In this document: positions 1 to 9,529 of the stretch, in pieces
How positions within the stretch are numbered: the stretch's first letter is position 1
Layout of the letters: each line of letters opens with the position of its first letter
NCBI GenBank assembly: GCA_004299845.1
Contig: CP036201.1
Span: 2,108,001 to 2,172,000 of the forward strand
Reading direction: 5' to 3'
Length of the DNA stretch: 64,000 nt
Source: Verrucomicrobia bacterium S94
GTDB lineage: Bacteria > Verrucomicrobiota > Kiritimatiellia > Kiritimatiellales > Pontiellaceae
Notes under the pieces: model-generated
The model's database searches: none
What the model was told of the DNA's origin: nothing
The model's input: the letters and a program-made list of their open reading frames with translations, nothing else
Program-made: the position numbers and the translations under genes

Positions 1-1
1 G

Positions 2-2062
2 GGCTATCCCCGTACCTGGCAGGGATTCATGCACGCCATCACCCGTGGACAGTATGAACGGGTCAAGCTGGCCCACGTCTTCACGCCGCGCTTCCTTGAA
101 CAGATCGGCACCTATTTCGGCGACCTACGCTCCCAGTTTATGTGGCCGATTGCCATTCTCGCGATCATTCCGCTCGGCTTTATCTGGAAAACAGGCAAGC
201 GGAATATCTGCTGGTTTGTAACCACCATAGTTGCATTCATTTCCGTAGGCCTGGTGTTCATGATTCTACAGAACCCCAAAACCGACATCCAGAGCCTCTT
301 CATCGGCCGAGTACAGTACATTCAGTCACACGCCATCTTCGTCATCTGGCTGGGCTACGGCATCCTTTTTCTCATGGCCTCGCTTGAAGCGCTGGTAAAA
401 AACAACCCCTACACAAAAATTGCCGGCGTTGCCCTGGTTCTCCTGCTCCCACTCGCCCTTATTCATAAAAACTACTTTAATGAACGTCAGCTCAAAGTCG
501 TCGGCGGTGCCGAACAGAACGGCCACGACTTCGGCTGGCAGTTCGGCAACTGGCAGCTCCGCGGCGTCGAAGGCATTAAAGACGACATGAAATACTGGTA
601 TGGCGAAGACACCGAAGAATTCAAAAAGCAATGGGCCGCCTACCCGAACAAAAACTATCCCGAACCGATGGGCCCCAACGCCATCTTCTTCGGAGGGACC
701 GACCCCGGACGATTTGTTCCTACCTATATGATCTACTCCGCCAAAGTCCGCCCGGACGTCTACCTCATCACCCAGAACGCCCTGGCCGACAATACCTACA
801 TGAACGTCATGCGCGATCTGTACGGGGATCAGATCTGGATTCCTTCGCCCGTCGACTCCAACCGCGCTTTTCAGATGTATGTACAGGGTGTCAGAAACGG
901 CACCATTAATGCCGGAGCCGACGTAACAACCGAAGGCGGAAAGGTTCAGGTGCAAGGCGTTGCCGGTGTGATGCAGATCAACGGCTTCCTGAGTAAAATG
1001 ATCTTCGACCACAATCAATATATCACCGAACCCAAAACCGATGAGAAAACCCGTCCCGTTGGTGCGGCCGTGGTTTACGAAGATCCCGTAATTGATCCGC
1101 AGACCGGCCTGCCGCCCCTGCGCTCATTCTACGTCGAAGAAAGCTACGTCCTGCCCTGGATGTATCCCTACCTCACACCGCACGGCCTGATCATGAAGAT
1201 CAACAACAAACCCACGCCATTGACGGCTGAAATCATCAAAAATGACACCGATTTCTGGAACTGGTACTGTGAACGTCTGCTGAACGACCAAAAATTCATT
1301 CGCGATATCGTCGCCCGCAAATCGTTCTCCAAACTCCGCAGTGCCATCGCCGGCCTCTACGCCGCTCGCGGAAAACCCAAAGAAGCCGAAGCCGCATTCC
1401 GCCAGGCGGTTGATCTCTATGACCTCAGCCCGGAAGCCAACTTCCGCCTCGCCGACCTGATCTCCAAACAGGGCCGTTACGACGAAGCCATCAAAATTTT
1501 CGAGATTTTCCTGGAGAAAGATCCGAAAAACGACAAGGCAGAAGCCTTCCTGGACAATCTGAAAAACATGAAAAAAATGGGTGCACGCCGTGCTGAACTT
1601 GAAGCCGGTCTGAAGAGCGGAAAAACCACTTTCCCGGGAATGATGGAACTCGTTCAGATTTATTACGCCATGAACAACTCCCGAGCCGGCGAGGCCCTGG
1701 CCCGTAACATGCTCAATTCCTCCGAACTTCCGCCCGAAGGGATGATGTCGATCGCCCAGTTCATGGCCCAGAAACGCAATCTCGACATTGTGGAACTGGC
1801 CCTCAAAAAATATACCGCCGCACGGCCGAAGGACAGCCAGGGCTGGATCAATCTTGCCGGACTGCAGCTGGCCCTGAATAAACGCAGTGAAATGTGGCCG
1901 TCCCTGCGTAAAGCGGTCGAAGCAGGCGGCGAACCGGCCCGCAATGCACTCCGCAAAGACAAACGTTTCGATACGGTTCGGAATACAACCGAATTCAAAA
2001 AAATCGTACCGCCCCTACAAACCGCAAATCCGCTGGGTCTGGCCCCCATTCCCGGCCTCTAA
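2..2062 (+). CDS. DUF2723 membrane protein with C-terminal TPRs, 5' end missing
   Basis: The reading frame is open from the left edge, so the start lies outside the window and 686 residues are visible. The first residues (GYPRTWQGFMHAITRGQYER) match the DUF2723 family, large PVC/Bacteroidetes membrane proteins thought to resemble protein O-mannosyltransferases. Four hydrophobic segments lie in the first 150 or so residues, followed by a long extracytoplasmic part. TPR-like helices occupy the C-terminal third (around AAFRQAVDLYDLSPEANFRLAD and DEAIKIFEIFLEKDP). The stop codon overlaps the next start by one base (TAATG), so it is probably translationally coupled to the glycosyltransferase that follows, which suggests a role in envelope glycosylation. 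The exact substrate cannot be read from the sequence. Confidence 0.85.
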   Translation, partial: GYPRTWQGFMHAITRGQYERVKLAHVFTPRFLEQIGTYFGDLRSQFMWPIAILAIIPLGFIWKTGKRNICWFVTTIVAFISVGLVFMILQNPKTDIQSLFIGRVQYIQSHAIFVIWLGYGILFLMASLEALVKNNPYTKIAGVALVLLLPLALIHKNYFNERQLKVVGGAEQNGHDFGWQFGNWQLRGVEGIKDDMKYWYGEDTEEFKKQWAAYPNKNYPEPMGPNAIFFGGTDPGRFVPTYMIYSAKVRPDVYLITQNALADNTYMNVMRDLYGDQIWIPSPVDSNRAFQMYVQGVRNGTINAGADVTTEGGKVQVQGVAGVMQINGFLSKMIFDHNQYITEPKTDEKTRPVGAAVVYEDPVIDPQTGLPPLRSFYVEESYVLPWMYPYLTPHGLIMKINNKPTPLTAEIIKNDTDFWNWYCERLLNDQKFIRDIVARKSFSKLRSAIAGLYAARGKPKEAEAAFRQAVDLYDLSPEANFRLADLISKQGRYDEAIKIFEIFLEKDPKNDKAEAFLDNLKNMKKMGARRAELEAGLKSGKTTFPGMMELVQIYYAMNNSRAGEALARNMLNSSELPPEGMMSIAQFMAQKRNLDIVELALKKYTAARPKDSQGWINLAGLQLALNKRSEMWPSLRKAVEAGGEPARNALRKDKRFDTVRNTTEFKKIVPPLQTANPLGLAPIPGL

Positions 2063-3083
2063 TGAACATACTGGTTTATGACGACACCCCCGGCTTCGGC
2101 GGCCATCAGATTATGGCCGCCCGGGGAATTGAGGCTCTCGCCGAAACACCGGGACTGCACGTCACCCTGATGTATAACCCCGAAAACCGAAAATTTATCC
2201 GGAACCTGAAACATTTTGAACATCTCACGGTTCTGGAAGCCGACGCCCCCCGCATTCCGACCCTGAAACCGGATCGCATGCTCGTTATTCAGGGCGATAT
2301 CACCCAGTCTATCTCCGGATTATGTGCGGCACGCCGCGCCGGCATTGAATGTATAAGCTATATCGCCATCCCTCATCGCCTTGCTGAAATGGGGGCGAAA
2401 ATGGGCAGACTGCGGGATATTAAAAACCGGCCGCTTTTTCAGAAACCCGATCGTTTTATCACCATCTCTGAAAGTATGGCCGCACTGCTGCGCGAACGCG
2501 GTGCCCACCAGCCTGTAACCGTCGTTCCTAACGGCATCCCCCCCCGCCCATTCCGAAACTGTCCGTTGAGGAAAAACCGTTTACGATCGGGGTCATCGGC
2601 CGCATAGAATTTAAACAGAAACAGCAGGATTTCTTTGTACGCACCCTCCGTAAACATGCCGGCCTGTTTGCTGACTGCCGGACTCATCTCATAGGCAGCG
2701 GTCCGGATGAACAGAAACTCCGGAAACTGATCCGGGGCGATAGCTCCTTCACCTTCCTGCCCTGGCAGCAGGATATGGAAGAGGAGTATGAAAAACTCGA
2801 TATGGTCGTGATTCCCTCGCGTTACGAAGGTGTTCCACTCGTCATGCTCGAGGCACTCGCCCGCGGCATTCCGGTTATCGGAAGCCGCCGTGACGGCATG
2901 CAGGATATTCTTCCGTCAGACTGGACATTCACCCCCGAAGATTCTGCCTCACTGGCCACCACCTTTTCAAATGTTCGAAAAACCTGGAAACAGAAAATCG
3001 AACAGATCCAGAACCGTATCCTGGAAGAGCATTCTCTGGAACGCTTCAGAACCGGATTCGTAAAAGCCGTAACACAGCAGTAA
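2062..3083 (+). pseudogene. GT-B (family 4-like) glycosyltransferase, frameshifted at a C8 run
   Basis: The N-terminal half opens with MNILVYDDTPGFGGHQ and runs to VVPNGI. The C-terminal half (FTIGVIGRIEFKQKQQ, then HLIGSGPDEQKL, then VVIPSRYEGVPLVMLEALARG) continues in another frame. The E(G)VP..MLEALARG segment is the nucleotide-sugar-binding signature of GT-B glycosyltransferases. The frames change at eight consecutive C (2538-2545). One more C would restore a single protein of about 340 residues. As read, translation stops after 181 residues at 2607. It overlaps the DUF2723 gene by one base. It is either a sequencing undercall or a phase-variable tract; both halves are otherwise intact, so it is probably not an old pseudogene. 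Confidence 0.85.
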
Positions 3084-3203
3084 AAAATTCCACTTTGATT
3101 TTCATCGCTATTACCGACAACAATATAATCGGGACTTTTTTTTGCAGCACAACCACAATCCCCCATCCCGCGGGCCGGTGTTCACCCCACAACAAGATAA
3201 CAC

Positions 3204-3235
3204 AAAAAAAGGCGCCCCGTAGGACGCCTTTTTTT
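3204..3235. terminator. Bidirectional intrinsic terminator
   Basis: An 11-bp stem (A-run plus GGCG at 3204-3214, CGCC plus T-run at 3225-3235) encloses a 10-nt loop. It has a T-tract on both strands and lies between the convergent glycosyltransferase and pnp genes, so it can end both transcripts. Confidence 0.85.
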
Positions 3236-3254
3236 ATTTCCATTAAACGGAAAC

Positions 3255-5360
3255 TTATTCGCCGGCTTCGGCATCGTCGTTCAGCGCGGCTTTACGGCTG
3301 AGACGTACACGGCCCTGGTTATCGATATCGATACACTTAACGCGCATCGCATCGCCCGGCTTACAGATTGAATCGACAGAATCAATGCGCTCATTAGCCA
3401 TTTCGGAGATGTGAACCAGACCTTCTTTGCCCGGCATACATTCAACAAAAGCTCCGAAATCTTTCACGGCAATCACTTTACCATCGTAGATTCTTCCGAT
3501 TTCAATTTCGGCCGTCAGAGCATTCACTTCACGAATCGCCGCCTCCATCGCATCGGCGTCTACCGCAAAGATGTTAACCGTACCGTCTTCTTCGATGTCG
3601 ATCTGGGCACCGGTTCCATCAGTAATCGCACGGATGTGTTTTCCACCCGGGCCGATAAGGGCGCCGATCTTTTCCGGATCAATCTTAACAGTGGTGATAC
3701 GCGGTGCAGTAGCCGCCAGTTCCTGACGCGGAGAAGAAATCACGGCCTCCATCTGGTCGAGAATATCGCAACGCCCCTTCCGGGCGATTTCGAAGGCTTC
3801 TTCAACCTGATCCCAGTTCATACCATGAACCTTAAGATCCACCTGGAAACCGGTGATACCCTTGCGGGTACCGACAACCTTAAAGTCCATGTCACCGCAG
3901 TGGTCTTCCACACCGAGAATATCGATCACTTCAACCGATTTATCCTGGCCGTCTGTGAACAGACCGACCGAGATCCCGGCAACCGGAGCTTTCAGCGGAA
4001 CACCCGCATCCATCAATGCCAGGCAGCCGCCACAGGCCGAAGCCATCGAAGACGAGCCGTTGGATCCCATCACTTCGGAAACCACACGTACGGTGTACGG
4101 GAAATCATCCGGCATCACCGGCGCAATGGAACGCTCTGCAAGGTTGCCATGGCCGATTTCGCGACGGCTGGTCATGCCGAGGCGTCCGCACTCACCCACC
4201 GAATACGGAGGGAAGTTGTAATGCAGGATAAAGTTCTTTTCGTCTTCACCGCCGGTCACCGCGTCAAAACGCTGTGCTTCTTTGGTGGTTCCGAGCGTAA
4301 CGGTACAGAGCGTCTGCGTTTCACCGCGGCCGAATACGGCCGAACCATGCAGTTGCGGGAATACTCCGACCTGAATGTCGAGCGGGCGGATTTCCAACAT
4401 ACCACGCCCTCCGATCCGGGTATGGTCTTCAAGAACGTTTTTACGGACCGTTTCCACTTCCAGATCGTGGAAAGCGTGGAAATATTCATCTTCCGTCATC
4501 TCCGGGAAGAGATCCTGCATCTGCGGTTTTAACTCTTCCTTCAGGGCGCTAACCGCATCCTGACGTTCGAGCTTTCCGCTGATTTTCATCAGCTCTTTGA
4601 ACTTATCACCAACGAGTTCACGGGCTTTATCCAGCAGCGTGGTGTCTTTCGGTTCCGGAGCGTATACTTTTTCCGGAAGACCGAGTTCAGCCCGAAGCTT
4701 CAGCTGACCGTCGATAATTTTAACCACTTCGGCATGCGCCGTTTTCATGGCTTCAATAAATTCAGCTTCAGGAATTTCCTTAGCGGAACCTTCAATCATC
4801 ATCACCTTGTCACGCGATCCACAATAGGTCAGGTCTATGTCAGACGCGGCCAGCTGATCATGATTCGGGTTGATGATCCATTCGCCATCGTTACGGACGA
4901 TCCGGACTGCGCCGATCGGGCCGTCAAACGGCAGATCGGTCAATGTCAGCGCCGCAGAAGCGGCATTCACGCTCAGCACATCGGTATCAAGCGTCTGGTC
5001 AGAGCTGATCAGCATGTTGTTGATCTGTACTTCGCGGTGGAAGTTGTCCGGGAAGAGCGTGCGGATCGGACGGTCTGTCACACGCATGGTAAGGATTTCC
5101 TTCTCAGAAGGACGGGCCTCACGTTTAATGTAGCCCCCCGGAAAACGGCCGGCTGCATAGAATTTTTCGCGGTATTCCACCTGCAGCGGGAAAAAATCCA
5201 CGCCTTCTTTGGCTTCTTTCGCGGAAGTGACTGCGGAGAACACGACGTTTGCTCCGATACCACAGGTAACAGCACCGTCTGCCTGCTTAGCGAGCAGCCC
5301 GGTTTCGAGGGTCATGGTTTTTCCACCGACCTCGAATTCAACTTTGGTTGTACCCTTCAT
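3255..5360 (-). CDS. pnp: Polyribonucleotide nucleotidyltransferase (PNPase)
   Basis: PNPase is a phosphorolytic 3'-5' exoribonuclease of the RNA degradosome. The 701-residue protein shows the two RNase PH-like domains (GRFPGGYIKREARPSEKE in the first; SNGSSSMASACGGCLALMDAG in the second), a KH domain with the GxxG loop (IGALIGPGGKHIRAI) and a C-terminal S1 domain (GRIYDGKVIAVKDFGAFVE...GLVHISEM). I chose the ATG at 5360 because the family alignment begins at MKGTTKVEFEVGG. A GTG at 5405 would add 15 residues and has a Shine-Dalgarno-like AAGG almost touching it, so it is less likely. It lies downstream of rpsO as in many bacteria, with a hairpin between them that may control its expression. 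Confidence 0.97.
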   Translation of the reverse strand: MKGTTKVEFEVGGKTMTLETGLLAKQADGAVTCGIGANVVFSAVTSAKEAKEGVDFFPLQVEYREKFYAAGRFPGGYIKREARPSEKEILTMRVTDRPIRTLFPDNFHREVQINNMLISSDQTLDTDVLSVNAASAALTLTDLPFDGPIGAVRIVRNDGEWIINPNHDQLAASDIDLTYCGSRDKVMMIEGSAKEIPEAEFIEAMKTAHAEVVKIIDGQLKLRAELGLPEKVYAPEPKDTTLLDKARELVGDKFKELMKISGKLERQDAVSALKEELKPQMQDLFPEMTEDEYFHAFHDLEVETVRKNVLEDHTRIGGRGMLEIRPLDIQVGVFPQLHGSAVFGRGETQTLCTVTLGTTKEAQRFDAVTGGEDEKNFILHYNFPPYSVGECGRLGMTSRREIGHGNLAERSIAPVMPDDFPYTVRVVSEVMGSNGSSSMASACGGCLALMDAGVPLKAPVAGISVGLFTDGQDKSVEVIDILGVEDHCGDMDFKVVGTRKGITGFQVDLKVHGMNWDQVEEAFEIARKGRCDILDQMEAVISSPRQELAATAPRITTVKIDPEKIGALIGPGGKHIRAITDGTGAQIDIEEDGTVNIFAVDADAMEAAIREVNALTAEIEIGRIYDGKVIAVKDFGAFVECMPGKEGLVHISEMANERIDSVDSICKPGDAMRVKCIDIDNQGRVRLSRKAALNDDAEAGE

Positions 5361-5455
5361 AACTTCATCTGCGCCCTTGCTAAAATTTTGTTCTGAAGAG
5401 CGCACCTTTCCTTGTTGTTTTTTGCCGTCCCATTGACGGCGATTATAAACGAAGC

Positions 5456-5482
5456 AAGCCCTTTACTTGAGATAAAGGGCTT
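5456..5482 (-). promoter_or_regulatory. rpsO-pnp intergenic hairpin
   Basis: A perfect 10-bp stem (5456-5465 with 5473-5482) and 7-nt loop lie between rpsO and pnp. On the transcribed strand no U-tract follows, so it is a weak terminator at best. In E. coli the rpsO-pnp intergenic region carries an attenuating terminator and an RNase III hairpin used for pnp autocontrol. The same role here is an inference from position and structure. Confidence 0.55.
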
Positions 5483-5522
5483 ACAAACGAATTACGGATT
5501 GTAGAACATCCGGTCAAACGAC

Positions 5523-5786
5523 TTATTTACGAAGTCCAAGCTTATTGATCAGCTCTTTATAACGTGCGTCGTCTTTTTTCTGCAAATAGCTCAGCAGTTT
5601 TCGGCGCTTGTTCACCATCATGATGAGGCCGCGGCGCGAACTGTGGTCTTTTTTATGTGTCTTCAGATGCTCGGTCAATTCCTTGATGCGGGTAGTCAGT
5701 AACGCAACCTGAACCTCTACGGAACCGGTGTCCTGCTCGCCGCGCTTGAATTCGTTTTTAATTTCAGCTTTTACTGCTTGATCCAT
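5523..5786 (-). CDS. rpsO: 30S ribosomal protein S15
   Basis: The 87-residue protein has the normal S15 length and signature ([17 protein letters not shown], then [11 protein letters not shown], then [12 protein letters not shown]). S15 binds 16S rRNA and nucleates assembly of the platform of the small subunit. The ATG at 5786 is preceded by AGGAG with about 10 nt spacing. The longer open frame upstream has no family similarity. It precedes pnp in the same orientation. Confidence 0.97.
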   Translation of the reverse strand: MDQAVKAEIKNEFKRGEQDTGSVEVQVALLTTRIKELTEHLKTHKKDHSSRRGLIMMVNKRRKLLSYLQKKDDARYKELINKLGLRK

Positions 5787-5930
5787 TGCTATGGACTCCT
5801 GTTGATATAGTTCTCTCTCAAAAAGTAAGAGCGGGACTATACGCACCGCCTCACCCCGTGTAAAGCACAGTTTCTCAAGGTTTTTCCGCCTGTTTTTGCA
5901 ACCCGGAAAACTCAACCCCGAAGCGGCAGT

Positions 5931-5990
5931 GAATGCTGAAAAAGCAACGAATAGATATATTTACAGAGTATTCATTGTTTTTCAGCATTC
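5931..5990 (-). terminator. Long inverted repeat after the sulfatase gene
   Basis: Arms of 22 nt (5931-5952) and 21 nt (5970-5990) pair with one bulge and one mismatch around a 17-nt loop. The distal 13 bp are perfect. It sits 20 bp past the sulfatase stop and upstream of rpsO, so it probably ends the sulfatase transcript. The run of five A/T lies inside the stem and there is no classical trailing U-tract. Confidence 0.5.
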
Positions 5991-6010
5991 ATTGCGACTG
6001 AACCGCCCGC

Positions 6011-7603
6011 CTATTTTATTACGAAATCCGGTTCCGAATCATGATGATCGAATTCCGGCAGAATACACATCAGTTTATCGCGCTCTGCACGATGCGCCGC
6101 AGAGACCTTTTCCCAATCTCTGATCTGCGGGAAACGAATCAGATCATCCGGCTGATGCTCCACATCCCACCATTTTCCAAAACCGTCTTTCATCACCTTT
6201 TTTCCGCGAATCAGCTGCATACCGCCACGATAAGCATAAATCCAGTCACGATGATCCTGTTTATCCGTGGTCAGATACGGCCAAAGGCTCTTACCATGGA
6301 TTTTATAATCGGCCGGAATTTCATACCCCATAATATCCGCCAGTGTCGGCAGCACATCAGCAATATTCACCAGAATATCCTGCTCGCCCTTTTTCGTGAA
6401 ATCCGCCCCCGGCGCATAAACCATAAACGGGACATGACAGCCTTTCTGACGATCCGGGCTCCCCTTGCCGTACGTACTGGTTCCATTATCTGCACAGAAA
6501 ATGAGAATCGTATTATCCGCAATGCCAAGCTCATCAAACTTCTTCAGATACTGCCAGATCTGAAAATCGATGTATTCCACATGGGTATGTATCCCCGGTT
6601 CCGTAACCGTACCATGCGTATCGTATCTCCCGTTATCGCCCGTTATATTCGGCTCTGTCCGGATATATTTTTTCCCGTCCCATTTAATACCCGGCGTCCC
6701 CGGCCATTTATTCCCCGACTCCGGATGCAGCCAGTCAAAACCGTCATGCCCAAGGTGAGTGGTGTGATAAACAAAAAACGGCCTGCCCTCATGATGCTTC
6801 CGCTCCATGAAGTCGAAAACAAAATCAAGCTCCACATCCGGTCCATACGTATTAAGACCGTAGTTTTTACGATCTTCTTCAGAAACCGGCCAATAGGTGC
6901 AGTTCTGCTCTGCAGTCGCCGGCGGTACAGTAGGATGATTCATCAAAGCTACAGACGGCTTCCAGTACCAGGATGTTTGAGCATAGTGCGAGAGCTCTTT
7001 CCCTGTATCTTCATTCACCTGTGTCTTCTTTTTCCCTTTCACATCCGTCAGCACAAAATCGGTATAAGGATTTTTCGGAAAGAGATAGGAACCCGGCGTG
7101 AAAACACCTTCATCAAAACCAAACAGTCGATGATCACACTTTTTCATCTGGGTTTTTCCGACCCATTGGGTCGCATACCCGGCCTTTTGCGCCACATGGC
7201 CTATCAGCAGCGGAGATGAAACGTAAAGAGGAACCACCCAGTCAGTTTTCTTCCCGTTTTCCACAATTCCGCCCAGATCACCGTTATGCCACCACTTATG
7301 CAGATTCGCATAGCGCCCCGTCATCATCATTGCCCGGCTCGGCGAACAGACCGTTGCCGCCCAGGCGGTTCTGATCCAGGCCCCCTTTTCCGCCAGCCTG
7401 TCGAGCACGGGCGTCTTCGCCCGATAACCCATATCCTGTGTATCGCGGCCCTTCGCATCGCTCCAGACAGAACTGCCATAGAACGGGATTTCGCGTGCGG
7501 AAATATCATCGGCAAACACCAGCACCACATTCGGTTTATCCAGTTTCGCCGACACACTGACAGCACCCGCCGTCAATAACACCAAAAGCATCCGTTTCAT
7601 CAT
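6011..7603 (-). CDS. Secreted S1-family sulfatase
   Basis: Arylsulfatase-type hydrolase of the alkaline phosphatase superfamily that removes sulfate esters, probably from sulfated polysaccharides. A signal peptide ([18 protein letters not shown]) is followed by NVVLVFADD (metal-binding Asp pair, about residues 32-33). The maturation motif CSPSR lies at about residues 86-90, where the Cys becomes formylglycine. [11 protein letters not shown] and [13 protein letters not shown] supply further metal and active-site residues. The start is one of two adjacent ATGs (7603 or 7600) preceded by AAGGA; the longer is given. An anaerobic sulfatase-maturating enzyme is required but is not in this window. 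It stands between translation genes rather than in a carbohydrate-utilisation cluster. The specific substrate is not deducible. Confidence 0.93.
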   Translation of the reverse strand: MMKRMLLVLLTAGAVSVSAKLDKPNVVLVFADDISAREIPFYGSSVWSDAKGRDTQDMGYRAKTPVLDRLAEKGAWIRTAWAATVCSPSRAMMMTGRYANLHKWWHNGDLGGIVENGKKTDWVVPLYVSSPLLIGHVAQKAGYATQWVGKTQMKKCDHRLFGFDEGVFTPGSYLFPKNPYTDFVLTDVKGKKKTQVNEDTGKELSHYAQTSWYWKPSVALMNHPTVPPATAEQNCTYWPVSEEDRKNYGLNTYGPDVELDFVFDFMERKHHEGRPFFVYHTTHLGHDGFDWLHPESGNKWPGTPGIKWDGKKYIRTEPNITGDNGRYDTHGTVTEPGIHTHVEYIDFQIWQYLKKFDELGIADNTILIFCADNGTSTYGKGSPDRQKGCHVPFMVYAPGADFTKKGEQDILVNIADVLPTLADIMGYEIPADYKIHGKSLWPYLTTDKQDHRDWIYAYRGGMQLIRGKKVMKDGFGKWWDVEHQPDDLIRFPQIRDWEKVSAAHRAERDKLMCILPEFDHHDSEPDFVIK

Positions 7604-7666
7604 CTCATCCTTTTTTCCAGAAGTTGAAACCAAAGGACGAACGTAGCATACCGGTCCCTCTCCGCG

Positions 7667-8137
7667 TCAGCTGACCGAAAGTATTACCCCTTCGGCTCCT
7701 GCCCGGAACGAATACACATCCCCTTCCGTCTTTCCTGCCAGCGCTGCCCCCACGGGCGACTCCGGCGTAATCACTGTAACAGCCACTCCATCATCAACCG
7801 TCACCTCGGTACCGCCGCCACAGTCCAGCAGAAAAAACCAGTCTCTAAAACCGTCCATTTCCGCCTCAATCAGCGCTCCGGTTCCAATCGGTTTCCCTGA
7901 AAAATCCGGCGGTTGAAAACTGCGCAGTTCCAACACCCCGGCAGCCAACGCTTCAAACTGTTTGGCCAGCCCGCGTGCCAGATAGGACTGCTCTAAACCG
8001 CAGGTATCCCATTTGCTCTCCGCTTTGGCTTCAACATGCGTCGCCCCCTCCGCGGCCATTTTCTGCCCCTTTAACTGTACCCGAAGCTCCTCTTCCAGCG
8101 CATCAATCACGGCTTTCAGAACATTTGATTTATCCAT
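7667..8137 (-). CDS. GreA/GreB-family C-terminal domain protein
   Basis: This 156-residue protein has a helical N-terminal half (MDKSNVLKAVIDALEEEL) with the segment THVEAKAESKWDTCGLEQSY, and a C-terminal FKBP-like Gre domain (VTVITPESPVGAALAGKTEGD). Gre factors bind the RNA polymerase secondary channel. This branch lacks the usual GreA tip sequence (the GD.SENAEY region), so RNA cleavage activity is uncertain. The start ATG at 8137 follows the hflX stop by one base, implying coupled translation. It may be a Gre-like regulator rather than a true GreA. Confidence 0.8.
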   Translation of the reverse strand: MDKSNVLKAVIDALEEELRVQLKGQKMAAEGATHVEAKAESKWDTCGLEQSYLARGLAKQFEALAAGVLELRSFQPPDFSGKPIGTGALIEAEMDGFRDWFFLLDCGGGTEVTVDDGVAVTVITPESPVGAALAGKTEGDVYSFRAGAEGVILSVS

Positions 8138-8138
8138 T

Positions 8139-9437
8139 TTACCACTCCGGCTCTTCAACCGGATCGGTCGAATAGGGTTTACACTGTGCCGCAATCTGCG
8201 GCGAAACACGTACGAGCAGCTCAGCGTTGGCGCCCTCGTATTCCTGTTCCAGAATCGATGCATTCTTCTGCAGCGTCGCCAGCAGCTTGCCTTCGCTCAA
8301 CGGCACCGAAAGCCTCATTTCGACCTTCCGCCCTTTCAGACAGTCGGCCAGTTCATCAAAAAGAAGATCGATATTTTCGCCTTCGCGCGCAGAAACCGCC
8401 ACCGACTTCGGAAACTGACGCTGCAGGCGTTTGGCCGCGTTACGGCCTTTTTCATCATCGATTTTATTAAAAACATAAAGCATCGGCTTTTCGAGCCCGC
8501 CGATTTCATCCAGCACTTTGTGCACCGCCTCAATCTGCGTATCCACCTGCGGATGCGATGCATCGATTACATGCACCAGCAGGTCAGCTTCGACCACCTC
8601 CTCCAACGTCGCCTTGAACGAATCCACCAGATGATGCGGCAGTTTCTGAATAAATCCCACCGTATCGGTCATCAGCATCGGCTCATGATTCGGCAGCTCC
8701 ACCTGCCGCGTCGTTGGATCCAACGTGGCGAAAAGCTGATTTTCCGCATAGATATCGGCCCCGGAAAGCCGGTTCAACAGCGTTGATTTTCCGGCATTGG
8801 TGTAACCGACAATCGAAACCAGCGCCCAGCCGTGGCGCCGGCGTCCTTTTCGTTGCTCAGTACGGCGCGTCCGCACCAGTTCGAGATCACGTTTTAACGT
8901 ACGGATCAGCTCCTGCAGGCGGCGGCGGTCCATTTCGAGCTGCGTCTCTCCCGGCCCCTTCAGCCCGATGCCGCCCTTCTGGCGCTCAAGGTGCGTCCAC
9001 ATATTCCGCAGACGCGGAAGCAGATACTGATGCTGTGCCAGTTCAACCTGAAGACAGCCCTCTTTGGTCTGGGCCCGCTGCGCGAAAATATCCAGAATCA
9101 GCTGTGTGCGGTCGAGCACACGGGTCTCAAACACCTTCTGCAGGTTTCGGCCCTGCGCCGGAGTCAGATCATCATCAAAAACAACCAGCGAAACCCGGTT
9201 TTCTTTGATCCAGTCGGAAATCTCCTCCGCTTTTCCGGTTCCGATATAATGCCCGGCTTTGATTTTCTGCTGGCGGACCATAAAGCGGCCCTTTACCTCC
9301 GCACCGGCGCTCTCGGCCAGTTGCGCAAGTTCATCCATGGTATCCTTAACCCGCCACTCCTCCTCGTTTCTCAGAACGACGCCAACGAGCACGACGGTTT
9401 CAACACTCTTATCTTCAGTTTCTACAAGTTCAGGCAT
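8139..9437 (-). CDS. hflX: Ribosome-associated GTPase HflX
   Basis: The 432-residue protein has the HflX N-terminal domain (HYIGTGKAEEI, VVFDDDLTPAQGRNL, VLDRTQLILDIFAQRA), the linker motif GIGLKGPGETQLEMDRR and a TRAFAC GTPase domain with P-loop GYTNAGKST, DTVGFI (G3) and NKID (G4). HflX rescues and splits stalled ribosomes. It lies downstream of miaA, as in many bacteria (miaA-hfq-hflX), but no hfq gene is present between them. The gene continues directly into the Gre-like gene. Confidence 0.95.
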   Translation of the reverse strand: MPELVETEDKSVETVVLVGVVLRNEEEWRVKDTMDELAQLAESAGAEVKGRFMVRQQKIKAGHYIGTGKAEEISDWIKENRVSLVVFDDDLTPAQGRNLQKVFETRVLDRTQLILDIFAQRAQTKEGCLQVELAQHQYLLPRLRNMWTHLERQKGGIGLKGPGETQLEMDRRRLQELIRTLKRDLELVRTRRTEQRKGRRRHGWALVSIVGYTNAGKSTLLNRLSGADIYAENQLFATLDPTTRQVELPNHEPMLMTDTVGFIQKLPHHLVDSFKATLEEVVEADLLVHVIDASHPQVDTQIEAVHKVLDEIGGLEKPMLYVFNKIDDEKGRNAAKRLQRQFPKSVAVSAREGENIDLLFDELADCLKGRKVEMRLSVPLSEGKLLATLQKNASILEQEYEGANAELLVRVSPQIAAQCKPYSTDPVEEPEW

Positions 9438-9529
9438 TCTCTATTGCTCTAGTATTCAGCAGTGAATGTAAGAAAAACAACAACACTGAGCACCTTTGAA
9501 TTCGTTATTTTTCCCACACGCATTACATA

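Noticed and set aside
326-1018. 230-codon open frame on the - strand
   Set aside because: It is antisense to the DUF2723 gene, with no signal, domain or ribosome-binding site.
3411-5396. Open frames of 373 and 220 codons on the + strand
   Set aside because: They are antisense to pnp, and their sequences look like reverse-strand composition.
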